Part shown: in pieces, positions 23,606 to 35,300 of the stretch | Layout of the letters: the number at the start of each line of letters is the position of its first letter | How positions within the stretch are numbered: position 1 is the first letter of the stretch | Source: Dermatemys mawii | Lineage: Eukaryota > Chordata > Testudines > Dermatemydidae | Direction: 5' to 3' | Length of the DNA stretch: 64,000 nucleotides | NCBI GenBank assembly: GCA_007922305.1 | Contig: ML677343.1 | Span: forward strand, 28,711,915-28,775,914 | Position numbers and translations under genes: made by a program | The notes under the pieces: model-generated | The model's database searches: none | What the model saw: the letters and a program-made list of their open reading frames with translations, nothing else | Told to the model about the DNA's origin: nothing

Positions 23606-25793
23606 TAACAGGGTTTTTCCCATCTGACTCCTGCGATCTTATTTCCTTTGAACTATGTCATGGTCCATAGCTACGTTTTCCCCTTTGCAGAAACATACAG
23701 CTGAAAGAATTCTTACTGACTAGCCTTTTGGCAGCAGTACTGAATTATACAGCTGTATTACCTGACTATTCTGGAATCCTCTGAAAATAGAACCAGGCAA
23801 AACGCTCCAGTGATGGTGAAACCATGTTACGCAATATTTAAATTTCCTTTTCATCAATGGTAACAACAGGTATTTTGCTGAAGTGCTGGGCACATGAGGA
23901 ATTCTGCCTGGTGGACTAATTTAGTCTTTAAAAATCCTACAGATGAGATCAAAAGTTCTTTGATATGGTTTTGTGTTTCATCAGCATTCCCCTGCCCCCC
24001 GTCCCATGTGGTGGTCTCATGAGGTCTTACAAGTTCTCTTGGATATGATCCTTCTCATCACCCATAGCAGTAAGGGTGGATTTTCAGAGACACTTTCCAG
24101 GGGAATCGTTTTCCTTAGTATGTTTCTCTCATGGTCCACCCTCATCCTACCCTGAATTTCTCTTACTCTTTCCAATGACTTTGTCAATCTGGCCCCATGG
24201 GGCCATTCCTCTGGCTAGCAGTTATGATGATTTATTACTTGTATTACTGTAGCATGTAGGAGCTCCATGCTGTCCCAGGATCCCATTGTGCTAGGTGCTG
24301 TACAAACACAGAACAAAAAGATGGCCTCAGCTTGTCAGCTTTTTGAGGCAAAGTAAAGGACAAGAGCAAACAAGAATCCCAAATAATCCCTGGGTTGGGA
24401 ATGAGCCTGACAAATAGAGGGAACATCTCTGTTATCTTACTTGCCATCGCAACTGAAGTTATCTGAATCCCCTCTCTCATTCTTGCCCATATCTCTGCCA
24501 GGCAATGAGGAACAGGAGACTGCAGTGTCTGGATTAGTATTAATTGTGTTGCTGTGGTTCCCAGAGCCTTCCATCAGGAGTGAGGCCCAATAGCGCTAAC
24601 CACTGGGCAAACACAGAAGAAGATACAGTTTCCATAGAGTTGAGTGTCTTCGCCACGCTGAGACTATTGCAACACAAAGATGTCTTGGGCACTGGGTTTT
24701 CAATAGTTGCTCTAATCTGAAGAAAAGCTACACTAGAGGAACAAACTCCTTCTGAATCCGAGTCTTGTATCACCATTTTGCCATTCAGAGCCCCTTGTAA
24801 TAGATGGGATGATTTGGAAGGAGGCCATTGTGTCCTCTGCCTTGCCACCATGTAGCAAGCCTGTCTGGGAATAGTCACTCTCCGTTCACGCCTGTCTCAT
24901 TGATCCCAAAACCCTACGGCCAAAGCCAAAGAAAACAGTGTATCTATTGTAAAAAGTCTTAAGTTCTCTCTAGGAACTGCTGCTGCTTCAGCATGTGGAA
25001 TATGTTAATACGAACAGAGTCAAGTAGAAAGATTATGGCTAATGTAAAAATAACATTGATGGACTTGAGCCATTGTCAACATTAAGCGTCTCCCTAAATG
25101 AATATTAACTCATCACACTGAAGAAAAGGGCAAAGATGCAGCTCTGCTCCAGTGCTTCTCGGGATGTCTGACAAAGCCATCGGGCCTGAAGCACTGTAAT
25201 ATATTCTCTTCATAATCCTTCCTTCCTGAGTCGGTGGAGAAGAATGTCTCAGCTTGTATCTCCTTGAGGATCCGACTGAGAAGTACCACTTAATTCTGGC
25301 ATCTGCCCAGCATGGCTCCAGAATCCGGCAGCCTTTCCTGTAGGGCTAACTGCTCAAAAACTACCTTAGTGCCCCAGGACCTGTTGTATGTGTTGATCTC
25401 ATCTCGTTTCTACCAGTCTAGAGAAATTAAATTCTGAGCTCTGCAGGCCCACAGAGAAACATTAACAGGCAAATTTTATGTTGATGAAACCAAACTTAGC
25501 TTTCGGCACAAAAGAGCAGGGACGGATAACTTCTCTCCTGAGAATTAAATTGTTTTTCCTTTTTTATTTTTATTAATGTAAGTAAGCACCCAGTCCTGCT
25601 AGGAGCTAAGCAAGTTCAGCTTTCATTGACACAGGGTCATTGTCTGTCTACCTGAACATCCATCACAGTGATAGCTGAGTGCCTGTTCCTATAAAAATCA
25701 GTTATAAAAATCCCATTGACTTCAGTGGAGCTGAGAGTGCCTCACAGGACTCTAAAACTCCCCAGCTAACGTTCTTTAACAGATCCTGTAGTT
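23606..25793. other. Intergenic sequence, mostly unrecognised
   Basis: Other than the SINE tail at 24,215-24,355 and a CCATTGACTTCAGTGGAGCT motif at 25,713, nothing is recognised. The 112-codon minus frame at 24,540-24,878 has no identifiable domain. Confidence 0.4.
24215..24355 (-). mobile_element. CORE-SINE-type tail
   Basis: TATTACTGTAGCATGTAGGA and CCATTGTGCTAGGTGCTGTA, then CAAACACAGAACAAAAAGAT. It is a common dispersed tail, also seen diverged at 13,680. Confidence 0.6.
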
Positions 25794-25930
25794 CAGTGGT
25801 TCCCAAACTGGGATATGTGAACCCCTGGGGGTTCACAAAATGTTACAGGGAGTTTTTGGGAAAAAATTCCTTAATGGCAGACAGAGCTGTCCTTAGGAAT
25901 ACCAGGCAGCACAGGACCAATGATGGATGT
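25794..25930. mobile_element. hAT terminus, truncated
   Basis: Starts CAGTGGTTCCCAAACTGGG and continues with GGCAGACAGAGCTGTCCTTA. It is the complement of the right part of the 56.9-kb element (about 57,500-57,651). The other half is missing. Confidence 0.7.
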
Positions 25931-26269
25931 TGATGTACAATATACAAAACTATGAATATTTTTGACAGTGGGCCATCAAAGGCCAAATTTTCAAAGGAAG
26001 CTGCCTAACATGCACAGCAAAGGGGTCTGCGTGTAAGGAAAACAGCATCTTATCTGGGAACATTTACATCTATTTGCACATGCTACTATACATTTTCCCT
26101 GTGCAGCTGTAGCTTAATTTTGGCCCTAAAATATTGACATCTTTCCCTTTAAAAAATTCCTTTGCGGGTGAAATTGGAGTCAGTTCCCCTGGCAATTTGA
26201 AATGAATTTAATTTCAACCAGAAAGAATGAGGAGTACTTGTGGCGTCTTAGAGACTAACACATTTATTT

Positions 26270-26311
26270 GGCACAAGCTTTCATGGGCTAAAACCCACTT
26301 CATCAGATGCA
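26270..26311 (-). ncRNA. Hammerhead-like motif, left arm of the 26-kb PLE
   Basis: The minus strand reads CTGATGA, stem GTGGGT / loop TTTA / GCCCAT, then GAAA, GC-TTGT-GC. Both CUGAUGA and GAAA boxes are intact. The same extra A follows CUGAUGA as in the other copies. Confidence 0.5.
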
Positions 26312-26366
26312 TGGAGTGGAAAATACAGTAGGAAGCTAAACATATACAGAACATGGAAACATGGGA

Positions 26367-26405
26367 GTTGATGAAGTGGATTTTGGCCCACGAAAGCTTA
26401 TGCCC
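26367..26405 (+). ncRNA. Hammerhead-like motif, right arm of the 26-kb PLE
   Basis: The plus strand reads TTGATGA (first C lost), a GTGGAT...GCCCAC stem, GAAA, GC-TTAT-GC. The GAAA box is intact but the first core base and the cleavage dinucleotide (CC in place of UC) are altered, so it is probably inactive. Confidence 0.4.
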
Positions 26406-26492
26406 AAATAAATTTGTTAGTCTCCAAGGTGCCACAAGTACTCCTCATTCTTTTTGCTGATGCAGACTAACATGGCTACCACTCTGAAACCT

Positions 26493-28047
26493 AATTTCAA
26501 CCAGTGATTCAAGATGCAAATGTTGGCACAGGTTTATTTAGCTCACATGGCATCACCATCATCAATAAGTAAAGATGTGAATGCCAATATGTCCAGCCTA
26601 TCTGTGTGTTTATAATTTATTCCCCGAATCACAAAGCTACTACCTGCTTAGAGACCAATGGCAACATAGTTCCATAAATCACCCAGCAGGAGACAGCCTC
26701 AGAAACTATTGTTCAAATCGTTGCACACCTCCTTAGTCTTTTAACACATAGACCATTCTGTCTTATGCCCTGGAAACTAAAAACTTCAGTCTCTTTCTCC
26801 ACACTGTTATTGACATATAAACAAAAAGTCATACAGTATCTGCTGCAGTTCTGAACTAAGGGATGGATCATGCAAGCTGCTGAGTGCCTCCAGGGAGATA
26901 CTGAATGTTTTCAGTTCCCCGGAAACTACAGGATTTGATTCTAAAACTCTCATTCCGGGCTAAGCCCTTTGAGTGGCAATTCTTTTCTTTTTTAAAATAT
27001 TGAGTGACTCACGTAAGAGTTGGACTGGAACCAAAACCCTAGATATGACTCTCTGTTCTCTGCCCCAGACCCAAAATAGGGGGGAAATTCAAATCCGTCT
27101 GTGTATCCAAACTTTGTAAATCAGGCCTATCTCTGATTCATATGATTTATCTTCGATTCATTCACTCTTCTATATAATGTGAAAAGTATTCTATTTAATG
27201 GGAAAGTGGACTATGCTTCAGTCCAACTCCCATATCCCTGATTCAATCTAAACCACATTTTCCTCACAAAGAACCTTTTAAAAGCCAAGAATTCAAAAAA
27301 TGACTGCTATGAAGGATATTAGAAAACTCTATTGTAAAAAGCCCCCAAATGGTCTATTGCTGGTGCAGATTTCCTTGTTTGCTAGTTTGGAGTCCTTGAT
27401 CCAGTAACAGGCCAACTTTCACATACATACAAAAAGATCTTTTGTCCCTCTAGGTATGTGGCATTTCTGTCAAAAAAACTTCATTGGTTTCAAAATGTAA
27501 CATGCCAGAACCAGCAACTCTGAAATTATCCCTGCCAGCAACATGGATTTTACTAAAAAATAAATCTTTCCCAAAAATTAAATCAATACCTGTTTTCCAT
27601 TAAGTATAGAGATGTGTATTTTCTTTCCTGTGACTCTCTAGATGTCAAAGCTTATGATCAATCATGAATTCAAAATAAAAATTATGGTTACATATATTCT
27701 CAAAGATCCTTTCTAGCAGGGTGACAGTTTCTAGCAGGACTTTTGAGTCAAATTGAGTTCAGGTGCTAAAACCTGCATAAAGCTGCAGAGTAATTATTGC
27801 TGACTCACACTTGCAGGTGGAGCTGGCTAGCTCCATCTAGTATAAAAGAGAGGGTACCAAGGGCTAGGATAGAAGAAGGGTTATGGGGGAAACTGTGGAG
27901 ACAGGCAAGGCTGGAAAGAAAGTTTATGCTGAATTTTGATTTAAATTTTTTTAAAAAGCCAAACTTCAAGGGAATTTTGGACTATCTGTGATGGTTTTAG
28001 ACTGTTAGAAGGAAGGTGTGTATTACTTCTGCTTACATCTTAGAAAG
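26493..28047. other. Intergenic sequence, nothing recognised
   Basis: AT-rich, with no ORF above 65 codons and no recognised repeat. Confidence 0.4.
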
Positions 28048-28106
28048 AAAATGAGGAATACTTGTGGCACATTAGAGACTAACTAGATTATTTCAGCATA
28101 AGAAGA
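28048..28106. mobile_element. Terminal fragment of a Penelope-like element
   Basis: About 58 bp matching the outer arm of the 26-kb PLE (AATGAGGAATACTTGTGGCAC, then the gactaac block and a degraded cataag). It stops before the hammerhead-like block. It is a truncated remnant. Confidence 0.55.
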
Positions 28107-29014
28107 ATATTTTAGAAGTCTTTTGTAGATGTTAAAGTTGTAAAATATGGGATGTAGGTGGTAGCTTCTATAGGATTTGTCTGAATTTTAACTTGGCGCA
28201 GGATACAGAATACAAGATGTATAGTAAGGATTCACATTCCCCCTTCATTTTAGCATCTTTTGTGGATGGCAGTTGTGTGTGACTTAGTCTGTTACTGTAC
28301 TTTGCTGTCTAGATGTTAGTGGCAGTTCAGACAGTGGAATGAAAAAAACAGAAGTGTAACATGTCATTCACTGTTTCCTTGCCTCTTAGCAGAGCAGTAA
28401 GGTCCAGAGAAAAACAAAAAGCTCATTCCCATCATATTCACATTACTTCTACTCAGTCAGACAAGCTAGTAATGGTTCCTAGAGCAAGAGAGATTATCAC
28501 AAGAAGCAGGAACATGTCCAAAGCCTTGGAGGGGCCAGTTTGCACTAAACAATTTGCTAAATTACTGAGTTTGATCAGGTAAATGTCTCACTGAAATACA
28601 CACAGTACAATCTTCCAAAATTGCTTTTAACATCAGGGAGAGGACAAAAGTCACCAATGCAGGAAAACCCTGCAGCTCCTACAGTTTGTGGGGTTTGTTT
28701 TTCATGTTTCTCTGCATCATTTTGCTATGTTCTCATTTACTGGATGCTGATTGATTATGGGGTTTCAAGTGGCAGCATTACAAAATAGAGCTGCCTGCTT
28801 TCTCCTCTCCCTTCACACAAAAGTGATGGGGAGAAAGCAGTCGGCTGAAGACTGGATTGAAAATCAGGCCCTATGTTTTTCTTTGTTCTAAGAAGGTTCA
28901 AGGTAAATAGCTGTTCTGCTGTCTTGTTAGCCCAGCCCAGTAATGCTGTCTCCAAAAATGGGCAGCAGCAATGCTGTGGGGCCCCATAGGAAGAATCACT
29001 AGCCCAGTGTAAAG
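28107..29014. other. Intergenic sequence, nothing recognised
   Basis: The 101-codon minus frame at 28,755-29,060 runs into the SINE and lacks a recognisable domain. Confidence 0.4.
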
Positions 29015-29222
29015 CACTAAAGCCATCTCTTGTATAGCACTTTTCATCAGGAGGTCTCAAAGCATGTCATTACCCCTGTTTCACTAATGGGTAAACTGAG
29101 GCACAGGGTGGTGATTAGCCTGCTTTGTAATCTTGGGCTAATGACAGAGCTGGGAATAGAACCCAGGTCATCTGAGTCCTGGGAAAGGGCTCAGTCCACT
29201 AGGTCACACTACCTCACCTTTG
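29015..29222 (-). mobile_element. MIR-like CORE-SINE, inverted
   Basis: GGGTAAACTGAGGCACAGG, AGCTGGGAATAGAACCCAGG and CTCAGTCCACTAGGTCACAC appear in the reverse MIR order. Confidence 0.75.
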
Positions 29223-29689
29223 GGCTCACTGAAATGCTGTGTCTTTAAAAGGTTGTTGAATAGATTTAAACTCAAGCTCTCTTGGTGTCTTGCCCTTCAG
29301 ATTTAAGAGGACGAACTTTTACTGACTGACTTTAATTGTATGTCAGTTCCTACATTATTTTCACACTGGGTGACTTCAGCTCTTCAGGCTGCGCTCAGAG
29401 TAGCATTTGTCTTAAAACATCCACCCTCCTTCAGCCCTTTACTCTAATAACAATGGTGCTGGACATAAAAGAGAGATGGATTTCAAACACATGTTCCAGT
29501 GTCTCTATAGCTGCATAAGAGACTTGGGTGCAGAGGTGAGCAGAAGCTCCCTGCAATTGGGGATCAGGGTGAAGGGATAGGCGGTAGAGTGAGGGGAGAT
29601 TTTGAGATGCAATGGAGGAGAGGGGGGCAGTCAGCTGGAAAGGTAGATCATGGGGATCCTACTGCATCTTGGGCCTGTTCTCCAGAACT

Positions 29690-29830
29690 CCACTGCCACT
29701 CCACTGCCTCCTCCGCTGTGAGGACACCCAGGTAAGTCGACCTAAGATATGTCGACTTCAGCTACGCGCATAGCGTATCTGTTGCATATCTTAGGTCAAC
29801 CCTCCCCCCCCAGTATAGATCTGGCCTTAG
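29690..29830. mobile_element. Hairpin-bearing TIR element, copy 3 (5' truncated)
   Basis: It contains the GTCGACTTCAGCTACGCGC block, CATATCTTAGGTCAACC, and an end CAGTATAGATCTGGCC followed by tta. Only about half of the family consensus is present. Confidence 0.6.
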
Positions 29831-29965
29831 AGAGAGATTAATTTGTTTGCTCTACAGCCTCAGCTAAGGGTGATATGGCTTTTAGCTCATGCAGTTGAGG
29901 CTCATGCACTATACTCCAGAAACCTCAGGTTTAATCCTGCCCATGTTGCAAGTTGGGGCTCGTCT
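29825..29965 (+). repeat. tRNA-like repeat unit 1
   Basis: GAGAGATTAATTTGTTTGCT, then TAGCTCATGCAGTTGAGG (box A-like) and AGGTTTAATCC (box B-like). The tRNA-like spacing suggests a SINE or a tRNA-derived head. Confidence 0.55.
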
Positions 29966-29999
29966 GGGATTTCAACTGGGAGGTCTCTGAAGCTCAGGA

Positions 30000-30220
30000 C
30001 GTGCTTCCTCAGGTAGGGGAAGTATGTAACCCATACACCTCCTGGGGAGGCGGTTCTGTCCCATCTGCTGGCACTGAGACCACTTAGAGAGAGATTAATG
30101 AGTCTGCTCTACAGCATTAGCTAAGGGCCAGGTCGCTTTTAGATCATGCAGTAGAGGCTCATCCACTAAGCTCCAGAGGCCCCAGATTCAATCCCAACGC
30201 CTGGGGTCTGTCGGTGTTAC
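30000..30220 (+). repeat. tRNA-like repeat unit 2, with a leader
   Basis: The leader TATGTAACCCATACACCTCC is followed by ACTTAGAGAGAGATTAATGA, the box A-like TAGATCATGCAGTAGAGG, and box B-like AGATTCAATCCC. It ends GGGGTCTGTCGGTGTTAC. It is the more complete of the tandem pair. Confidence 0.6.
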
Positions 30221-30439
30221 ACATGCACGTGTGTCGATCATCCATGTCTGTCTCATCTGCACCACAATTTCAACTGTACTGAAGGTCCAATTACAACATA
30301 CTAATCCCTTGACATGATTAAAATCCCACTCATTTTTGTGGAGGAGCTGGGACCACAAACTGCAAATCATGCCACCGTTCATGTTTTAACTCTTTTGGGG
30401 GCACTTGTATGTATAGCCAGGTATAGAAATGCTTCAGTC

Positions 30440-30518
30440 AAATACAAGTAAGGGGCTCAATGCAGGGGAAATTGGGTGAAAATCTCTGGACCGTCTTATG
30501 CAGGAGGTTAGACTAAAT
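30440..30518 (+). mobile_element. CR1/SINE-type 3' tail, part 1 (interrupted)
   Basis: AAGGGGCTCAATGCAGGGG to TTATGCAGGAGGTTAGACTA is the usual lead-in to the shared CR1 tail. The tail is cut by the hAT at 30,519. Confidence 0.65.
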
Positions 30519-30857
30519 CAGTGATACTCAGACCTCACTAGTTCAGGAGCCAAATTAATGATCAACTTGACCCAAAAGAGCCACAGTCGTGTGAAGTCAT
30601 TTCAATTATCTTCAGATAGATAGATTTAAATATTTATATGTACTATAGATAAATATATATAATTCTCACAGCAAAATTACTGACCTAGTATTCTACAACT
30701 GGTTAATGACATTGTAAAAGCAGTCCTGATTAGTTAATAACTTAGACTGGTTAATAATTAAATCATTCAGTCTTTTAATATCATGTGCTGCAAAGAGTCA
30801 GAGTAGACACATTAAAGAACCCCTTGCAGCTCCCAAGCCTCAGTCTGAGTCTCACTG
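30519..30857. mobile_element. hAT-type element inserted into a CR1/SINE tail, 339 bp
   Basis: The ends are CAGTGATACTCAGACCT and (complement of the right end) CAGTGAGACTCAGACTG. The flanks are gactaaat (30,511-30,518) and gactagat (30,858-30,865), 7 of 8 identical. Removing the insert and one duplicate restores a continuous CR1-type tail. The inside is AT-rich. Confidence 0.85.
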
Positions 30858-30906
30858 GACTAGATGATCTAGTGGTCCCTTAAAAATCAATGAATCTATT
30901 ACATTA
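30858..30906 (+). mobile_element. CR1/SINE-type 3' tail, part 2
   Basis: GACTAGATGATCTAGTGGTC, CCTTAAAAATCAATGAATCT completes the tail begun at 30,440. Confidence 0.7.
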
Positions 30907-31215
30907 GTGTCCATAGGGATCTAGGAGACTGAAATCTACACTTAGATCTGAACGATACTAGTTACATCCACTCTTTAACATAGTCATTAGTGGTAGCAAT
31001 GGTCCTTATGGATTCTTTGACAGGTAAGACGGTGGTAAGCGCATTGCTACACAGGTTCGTCCTCAGGTTATCTATTGCCCAGTTTTATAACCATGACTTA
31101 TGTGTGCACAGACACACACACAGTGCTATCGTAAAAAAAAATCCTTGTGCACAAGAGTCAAGACAACTGTGCTAGAACCCAGCTACCAGTACCTGGATCT
31201 AAGCATACACACCAA

Positions 31216-31500
31216 GGGCTGGTCCTCACTAGGGCGGGGGATCGACTGTAGATAAGCAACTTCAGCTACGTTAATAACGTAGCTGAAGTCGGTGTCTCTA
31301 CAGCCGACTTACCTCCCGTCCTCACGGTGGCGGCGGACTGCGGCGCACTCCCCCGTCGACTCCAGCTTACTCCTCGTGGTGAGCTGGAGTTCTGGAGTCA
31401 ACCGCGGCGCCGCTGGCGATCGATTTATCGTGTCCTGACAAGATGCGATAAATCGATCGCCAAAAGACCAATTTCTGCCGTGCCAAGTGAGGACAAGCCC
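31216..31500. mobile_element. Hairpin-bearing TIR element, copy 4
   Basis: Begins GGGCTGGTCCTCACT and ends AGTGAGGACAAGCCC, flanked on each side by caa. It contains a near-perfect 31-nt palindrome at 31,259-31,289 (ACTTCAGCTACGTTA with its complement) and a second hairpin built from CGATTTATCG and GCGATAAATCG (31,420-31,456). It has no coding capacity. Confidence 0.75.
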
Positions 31501-32302
31501 CAAGTGTCATAAGGGACTGTCGTAACCACTCACCTGCTTGCATATGGGACTGTCATTGAAGCCAATGAGAGCTTTGCCAATAATGTCAGTGCGAAGAGCA
31601 CTGAGCCCCAGTCTGTTTGTGACTCAGGGTCAGATCCTAGCCCCATTGATGTGGCACTGGCAAAAATGACTCCCATGGGGCCAAGATTGCACCCTGATTA
31701 TTGTCAGAGCATTTAACTACTTTACTTATTGGAACCTCGCCCAGGTATCTCGCTTCTTAATAATATCATGTTTGAATTGTTAAACGGTTCAGCTGCATGT
31801 TGAGCAGCTGCATTGCTGTCATTTACCAATAGGATGCATTACATCCTGCTTATGGTTTCTGTTGAGTGATAGGCCAAATTACAAGGCAGAAATGTGGCCA
31901 GTCATGATAAAGGAGATGTCTATTAATCTAGTGCCCAAGTGTAATATGCGCTGAACAGATGCCATTCGTTCTCTGTCAGCTGTATTTAAATAGAAAGGCT
32001 CTCTCATTCTAAAGACATGTTAAAGTTAATGGAAAACCTCACTGGACAGTCTGATTGAAAAAATGTGAACTCACCTCTTAAATTTCTCTTTGTTTCATGG
32101 CAGCAATAAACCTATGCAAGTGAGGTGAACAGGGCAGTTTAGGGCCCATAAGTGAAAGCTGAAGAGGTTGTCTTTGAAACATCTGTGTTCCCTCTAGAGT
32201 GTATGCAAAGCAAATGAGGGAACGCGACAGAACTGGGCAGTGCAGTAGGACTGAGTGGGCTGTGAAGAGCCTTTCATTGAACTACTTTCTTTGTGTATAC
32301 TG
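31501..32302. other. Intergenic sequence, low repeat content
   Basis: A diverged dispersed motif lies at 31,560-31,700 (CATTGAAGCCAATGAGAGCT). From about 31,730 to 32,100 I see no repeat and no coding frame. Confidence 0.4.
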
Positions 32303-32387
32303 TTTATATGTTTATGAAAAAACCTTATATTCATACATACATGTACAGGGGATGTATGAATATAAGGTTTTTTCATAAACATATAAA
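32303..32387. repeat. Perfect 36-bp inverted repeat (hairpin) with a 13-nt loop
   Basis: 32,303-32,338 (starting TTTATATGTTTATGAAAAAA) is the exact complement of 32,352-32,387, separated by acatgtacagggg. No mismatch occurs in 36 pairs. It may be a very young foldback, a snap-back synthesis product or a MITE; a small-RNA precursor is possible but not shown. Confidence 0.97.
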
Positions 32388-35300
32388 TGCTACTGATTTC
32401 CACTGTAGACTGCTGTCTTATTGTGTAGATTTACAAACCAATTCACTGACTTTGATTGTGTAATTTAACAATAGAACCAATAAATAAAATATAATTGTCT
32501 TAAAAAAACCCTGCTGCTGCTGCCTGATTCTGAGCTACTTTGCAATGTTGTCTCATTCCACATTATTGCCTGAGTCACTAATCCATGATGGTTATCAGTC
32601 CCTTTGAGACCAGGGGGGTCTCATTTGCCCTGGGTCAAGGGCGGCAGTTGTTACCCCCTAAACTTGGCTTTGCTCCCCATCAGACTTCTCATAGGTCTAT
32701 ATTCATCAGTCTAGATGCTCAACTCACCCTTTTCAGGATATGAAATAATCATAGCTGAAGGTTTATACGCTGACGTGGCTTTGCCCCCTCCCCTGAATTT
32801 TTTTGAAATGACATTCCTGTTTGAGAATGGCCAAACCCCTGATGCTCCCTTAAAGGAGGAATTATCCATATATGGGTGTGGAGATTGCATGAATTTGCAC
32901 TTCTAGTCTTTCCTTCTGTGGTTTCCCTCATGACCTGATGAAAAAATATGGAAGTTCCACCCGCATGAATCCCTAGATCCAGTCCTGGGGGAATCTACCA
33001 GAGATACGAGGGAGTCTTCTGCATGAGATACCTCATCCTCACACTGTCACACCACACAACCAGATCCTTGGCACTGCCTGTAGAAGGTCTGTTACCAGGC
33101 ATTATCCTGTGCAGGTCAACATTGGGAGGCAGTGGGACCAGAGAGCAATGAGCTCTACTTATGATGGCTGGTACAGAGAGCGCCTGAGGGCCATTATCTG
33201 CTCATACAAGTTGGAGCAGACCTGAAGTTGCTCTGACTTTATATCATCTGCCAATTTGGTCCCCAGCAGCCACTGTGATCAGGGGGCTGGAAAAGTGATC
33301 TTAAAACTGCTTAAGCCTTGTCTCCACCGGTGTGCCATTCACTGCTCCGGTGCAGCTGAGGCGCTAACCATGTGCTTCCAATCAAAACCTACAGACCAAA
33401 AATATATTTGCATACCTTTGTTCAGTGAATCATTCTGAAAAACCCAATACATTTGAGAAATTCAAGCACCAGCCCTGGACAATTCACAAAGAGAAATCAT
33501 GGATTAAATAATCCATTAGCAGGCCTTGTCCTGGCTCCAGTAACACAAGACATACGGGTTACTAAAGCAAACCGGTCTGTAATTCACAAGGAATCTTGCA
33601 GCTCTCCATCACCCTTGCTTCCAGCGCCTCTGGTGCCCTGGCACTAAATACCTACAACACCTAGTGCTGCAGAGATTAGGACCTCACCACAGGGTTCCAT
33701 ACAAAGCGGCCTATTTAACACCAGCCAGTAATCTGGCATCGTGTGCTGTATGGCTCAGCGGTACATAAAAACATACACACAGCACTGATTATTCACCCCC
33801 AGTTTGTGAGCTCCGGTCTTTGCAGCAAGGGTCATCTTGTGCAGCTAGTTTCTGTTTTTAGGAGGAATGGCCCACCTCCTGCTCAGGGTCATAACGAGAA
33901 CTGGCCTGCAACAGAACCAGTCATTTCCGAGAGAGCCTGACTCAGAGTGGGGGGTTGCTATCAGGCAGCGGTCAGATGTGCTCACTTACAAAAACGTATG
34001 TTCGTCCAGCATTTTGGCGACCAGGCGCGATGAGCCCCGTCGCTGTTTCCCTGCTGCTTTTACACCTGCTGCCCTGGTCATTCTGAGGAGTTTAGGACCC
34101 CCAAATGTAACCGCAACATGGAGCAGTTTCAATCTGTTCGGTGCCAAATGCAGCCCCCAACGATGCGTCACTCCAGCTAATGCGCTCCTGGGATTTGACA
34201 GAGGGGAGAGGGGATCCTCACTGGAGAGTTCCACCCCCACAAAGTCTGTGCAGCATGAGCGACGCTGTGGTAATGAAGGTGCTTTAAAGACTTATGAGCC
34301 ATCACAACAAGACACCAGATGCGTCTGTGCAGAGAGAGTTCTTTAAAGCATAATGAAAGCAGGTAGGAGGTGGGGGGAGGGGAGAAAGTCTGGGACTGCA
34401 GATGCAAAGTGGTGGTTTTGAAGGGGGGAAATAGGACTCTTGCCTTTGCAAAAAGCACACCCTCTGAACATTGCCACTGCACCCATTAAAATACACCCCA
34501 GACAGGGATATTAATCAGTCCCTAGGTGAAGGACGCACACAATAGAAGGCTAACACACAGGGCCAATCTCACACCAATTGGGGTTTTACTTTTCAAGCTG
34601 CCCCGCTGACTTAGTGGCACTGTGTGTGGTGTAAGGTCCTATTCCAAGTGAGAAAGGCCCATATTGTGTGCCCTTTGCGATCTCCTAGCTCTTAGAGAAC
34701 GCTTTCAGCAAATCTGACTATTACACTGACCAAGCGAGGAAATGTGTTGAATAGAACTTACACACTGAACACCGGCTGAACGCTCTCTGAGATGGGGCAC
34801 AGCAGACACCCCAGGAAGAGGTTTTCATCTGTAGGGGAGATTGCATCGGTTATTTTACGAACAATGATGTTCTCAGGGAGCCCCAGCAACTTTAATGAAA
34901 ATGATCATACAAGTAACGGAAGGAGCATTCGGCTTCCTATAAACTCGGCAGGCACTATAACTTAGAAAAAGGGGTTGCTTTGTTGGAAGTATAAATCAAC
35001 CTGTTAAAAATACACAGATTTGAATTTCCAGTTTAAATTACGTTTACATTGAAAAGGGCTGGGAGGGGCGAAGGGAAAGACTTTAATTCCTGAAGAAGAG
35101 TTTGCTCCATATGCTTATAAAGCCACCATCTGGAACATTACATTCAACAGCTTGAAGTATAGGCAGGAAAGGGAGCGTGGATTGAAAAATGTCTTTGAGA
35201 CAAAGCACATCTTACCTTTTAAGAGGCAGACAATCACTGGCTTGATGCTCAGCGATATCTTAAATTTGCCGTTACACTGTTATTAAAAGAGTAGAACTGT

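Larger units (their letters stand above)
26217..26492. mobile_element. Short palindromic Penelope-like pseudo-LTR pair
   Basis: Two inverted arms lie 50-60 bp apart. The left arm starts AATGAGGAGTACTTGTGGC and the right arm ends with its complement (GCCACAAGTACTCCTCATT). The arms contain the same order of blocks as the element at 2.9 kb: a gactaac block, then the cataagct/agcttatg block, then the hammerhead-like block. This is a second PLE subfamily with no coding sequence left. The right flank continues with a block containing ATGGCTACCACTCTGAAACC. Confidence 0.7.

Noticed and set aside
29880..29960. Functional tRNA gene
   Set aside because: Box A and box B-like sequences are present but no full cloverleaf can be drawn, and the unit is repeated nearby, so it is treated as a tRNA-derived repeat.
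33867..34346. 159-codon plus-strand ORF
   Set aside because: No recognisable domain, no splice or promoter context, and antisense frames overlap it. Length alone is not enough in a vertebrate window of this size.
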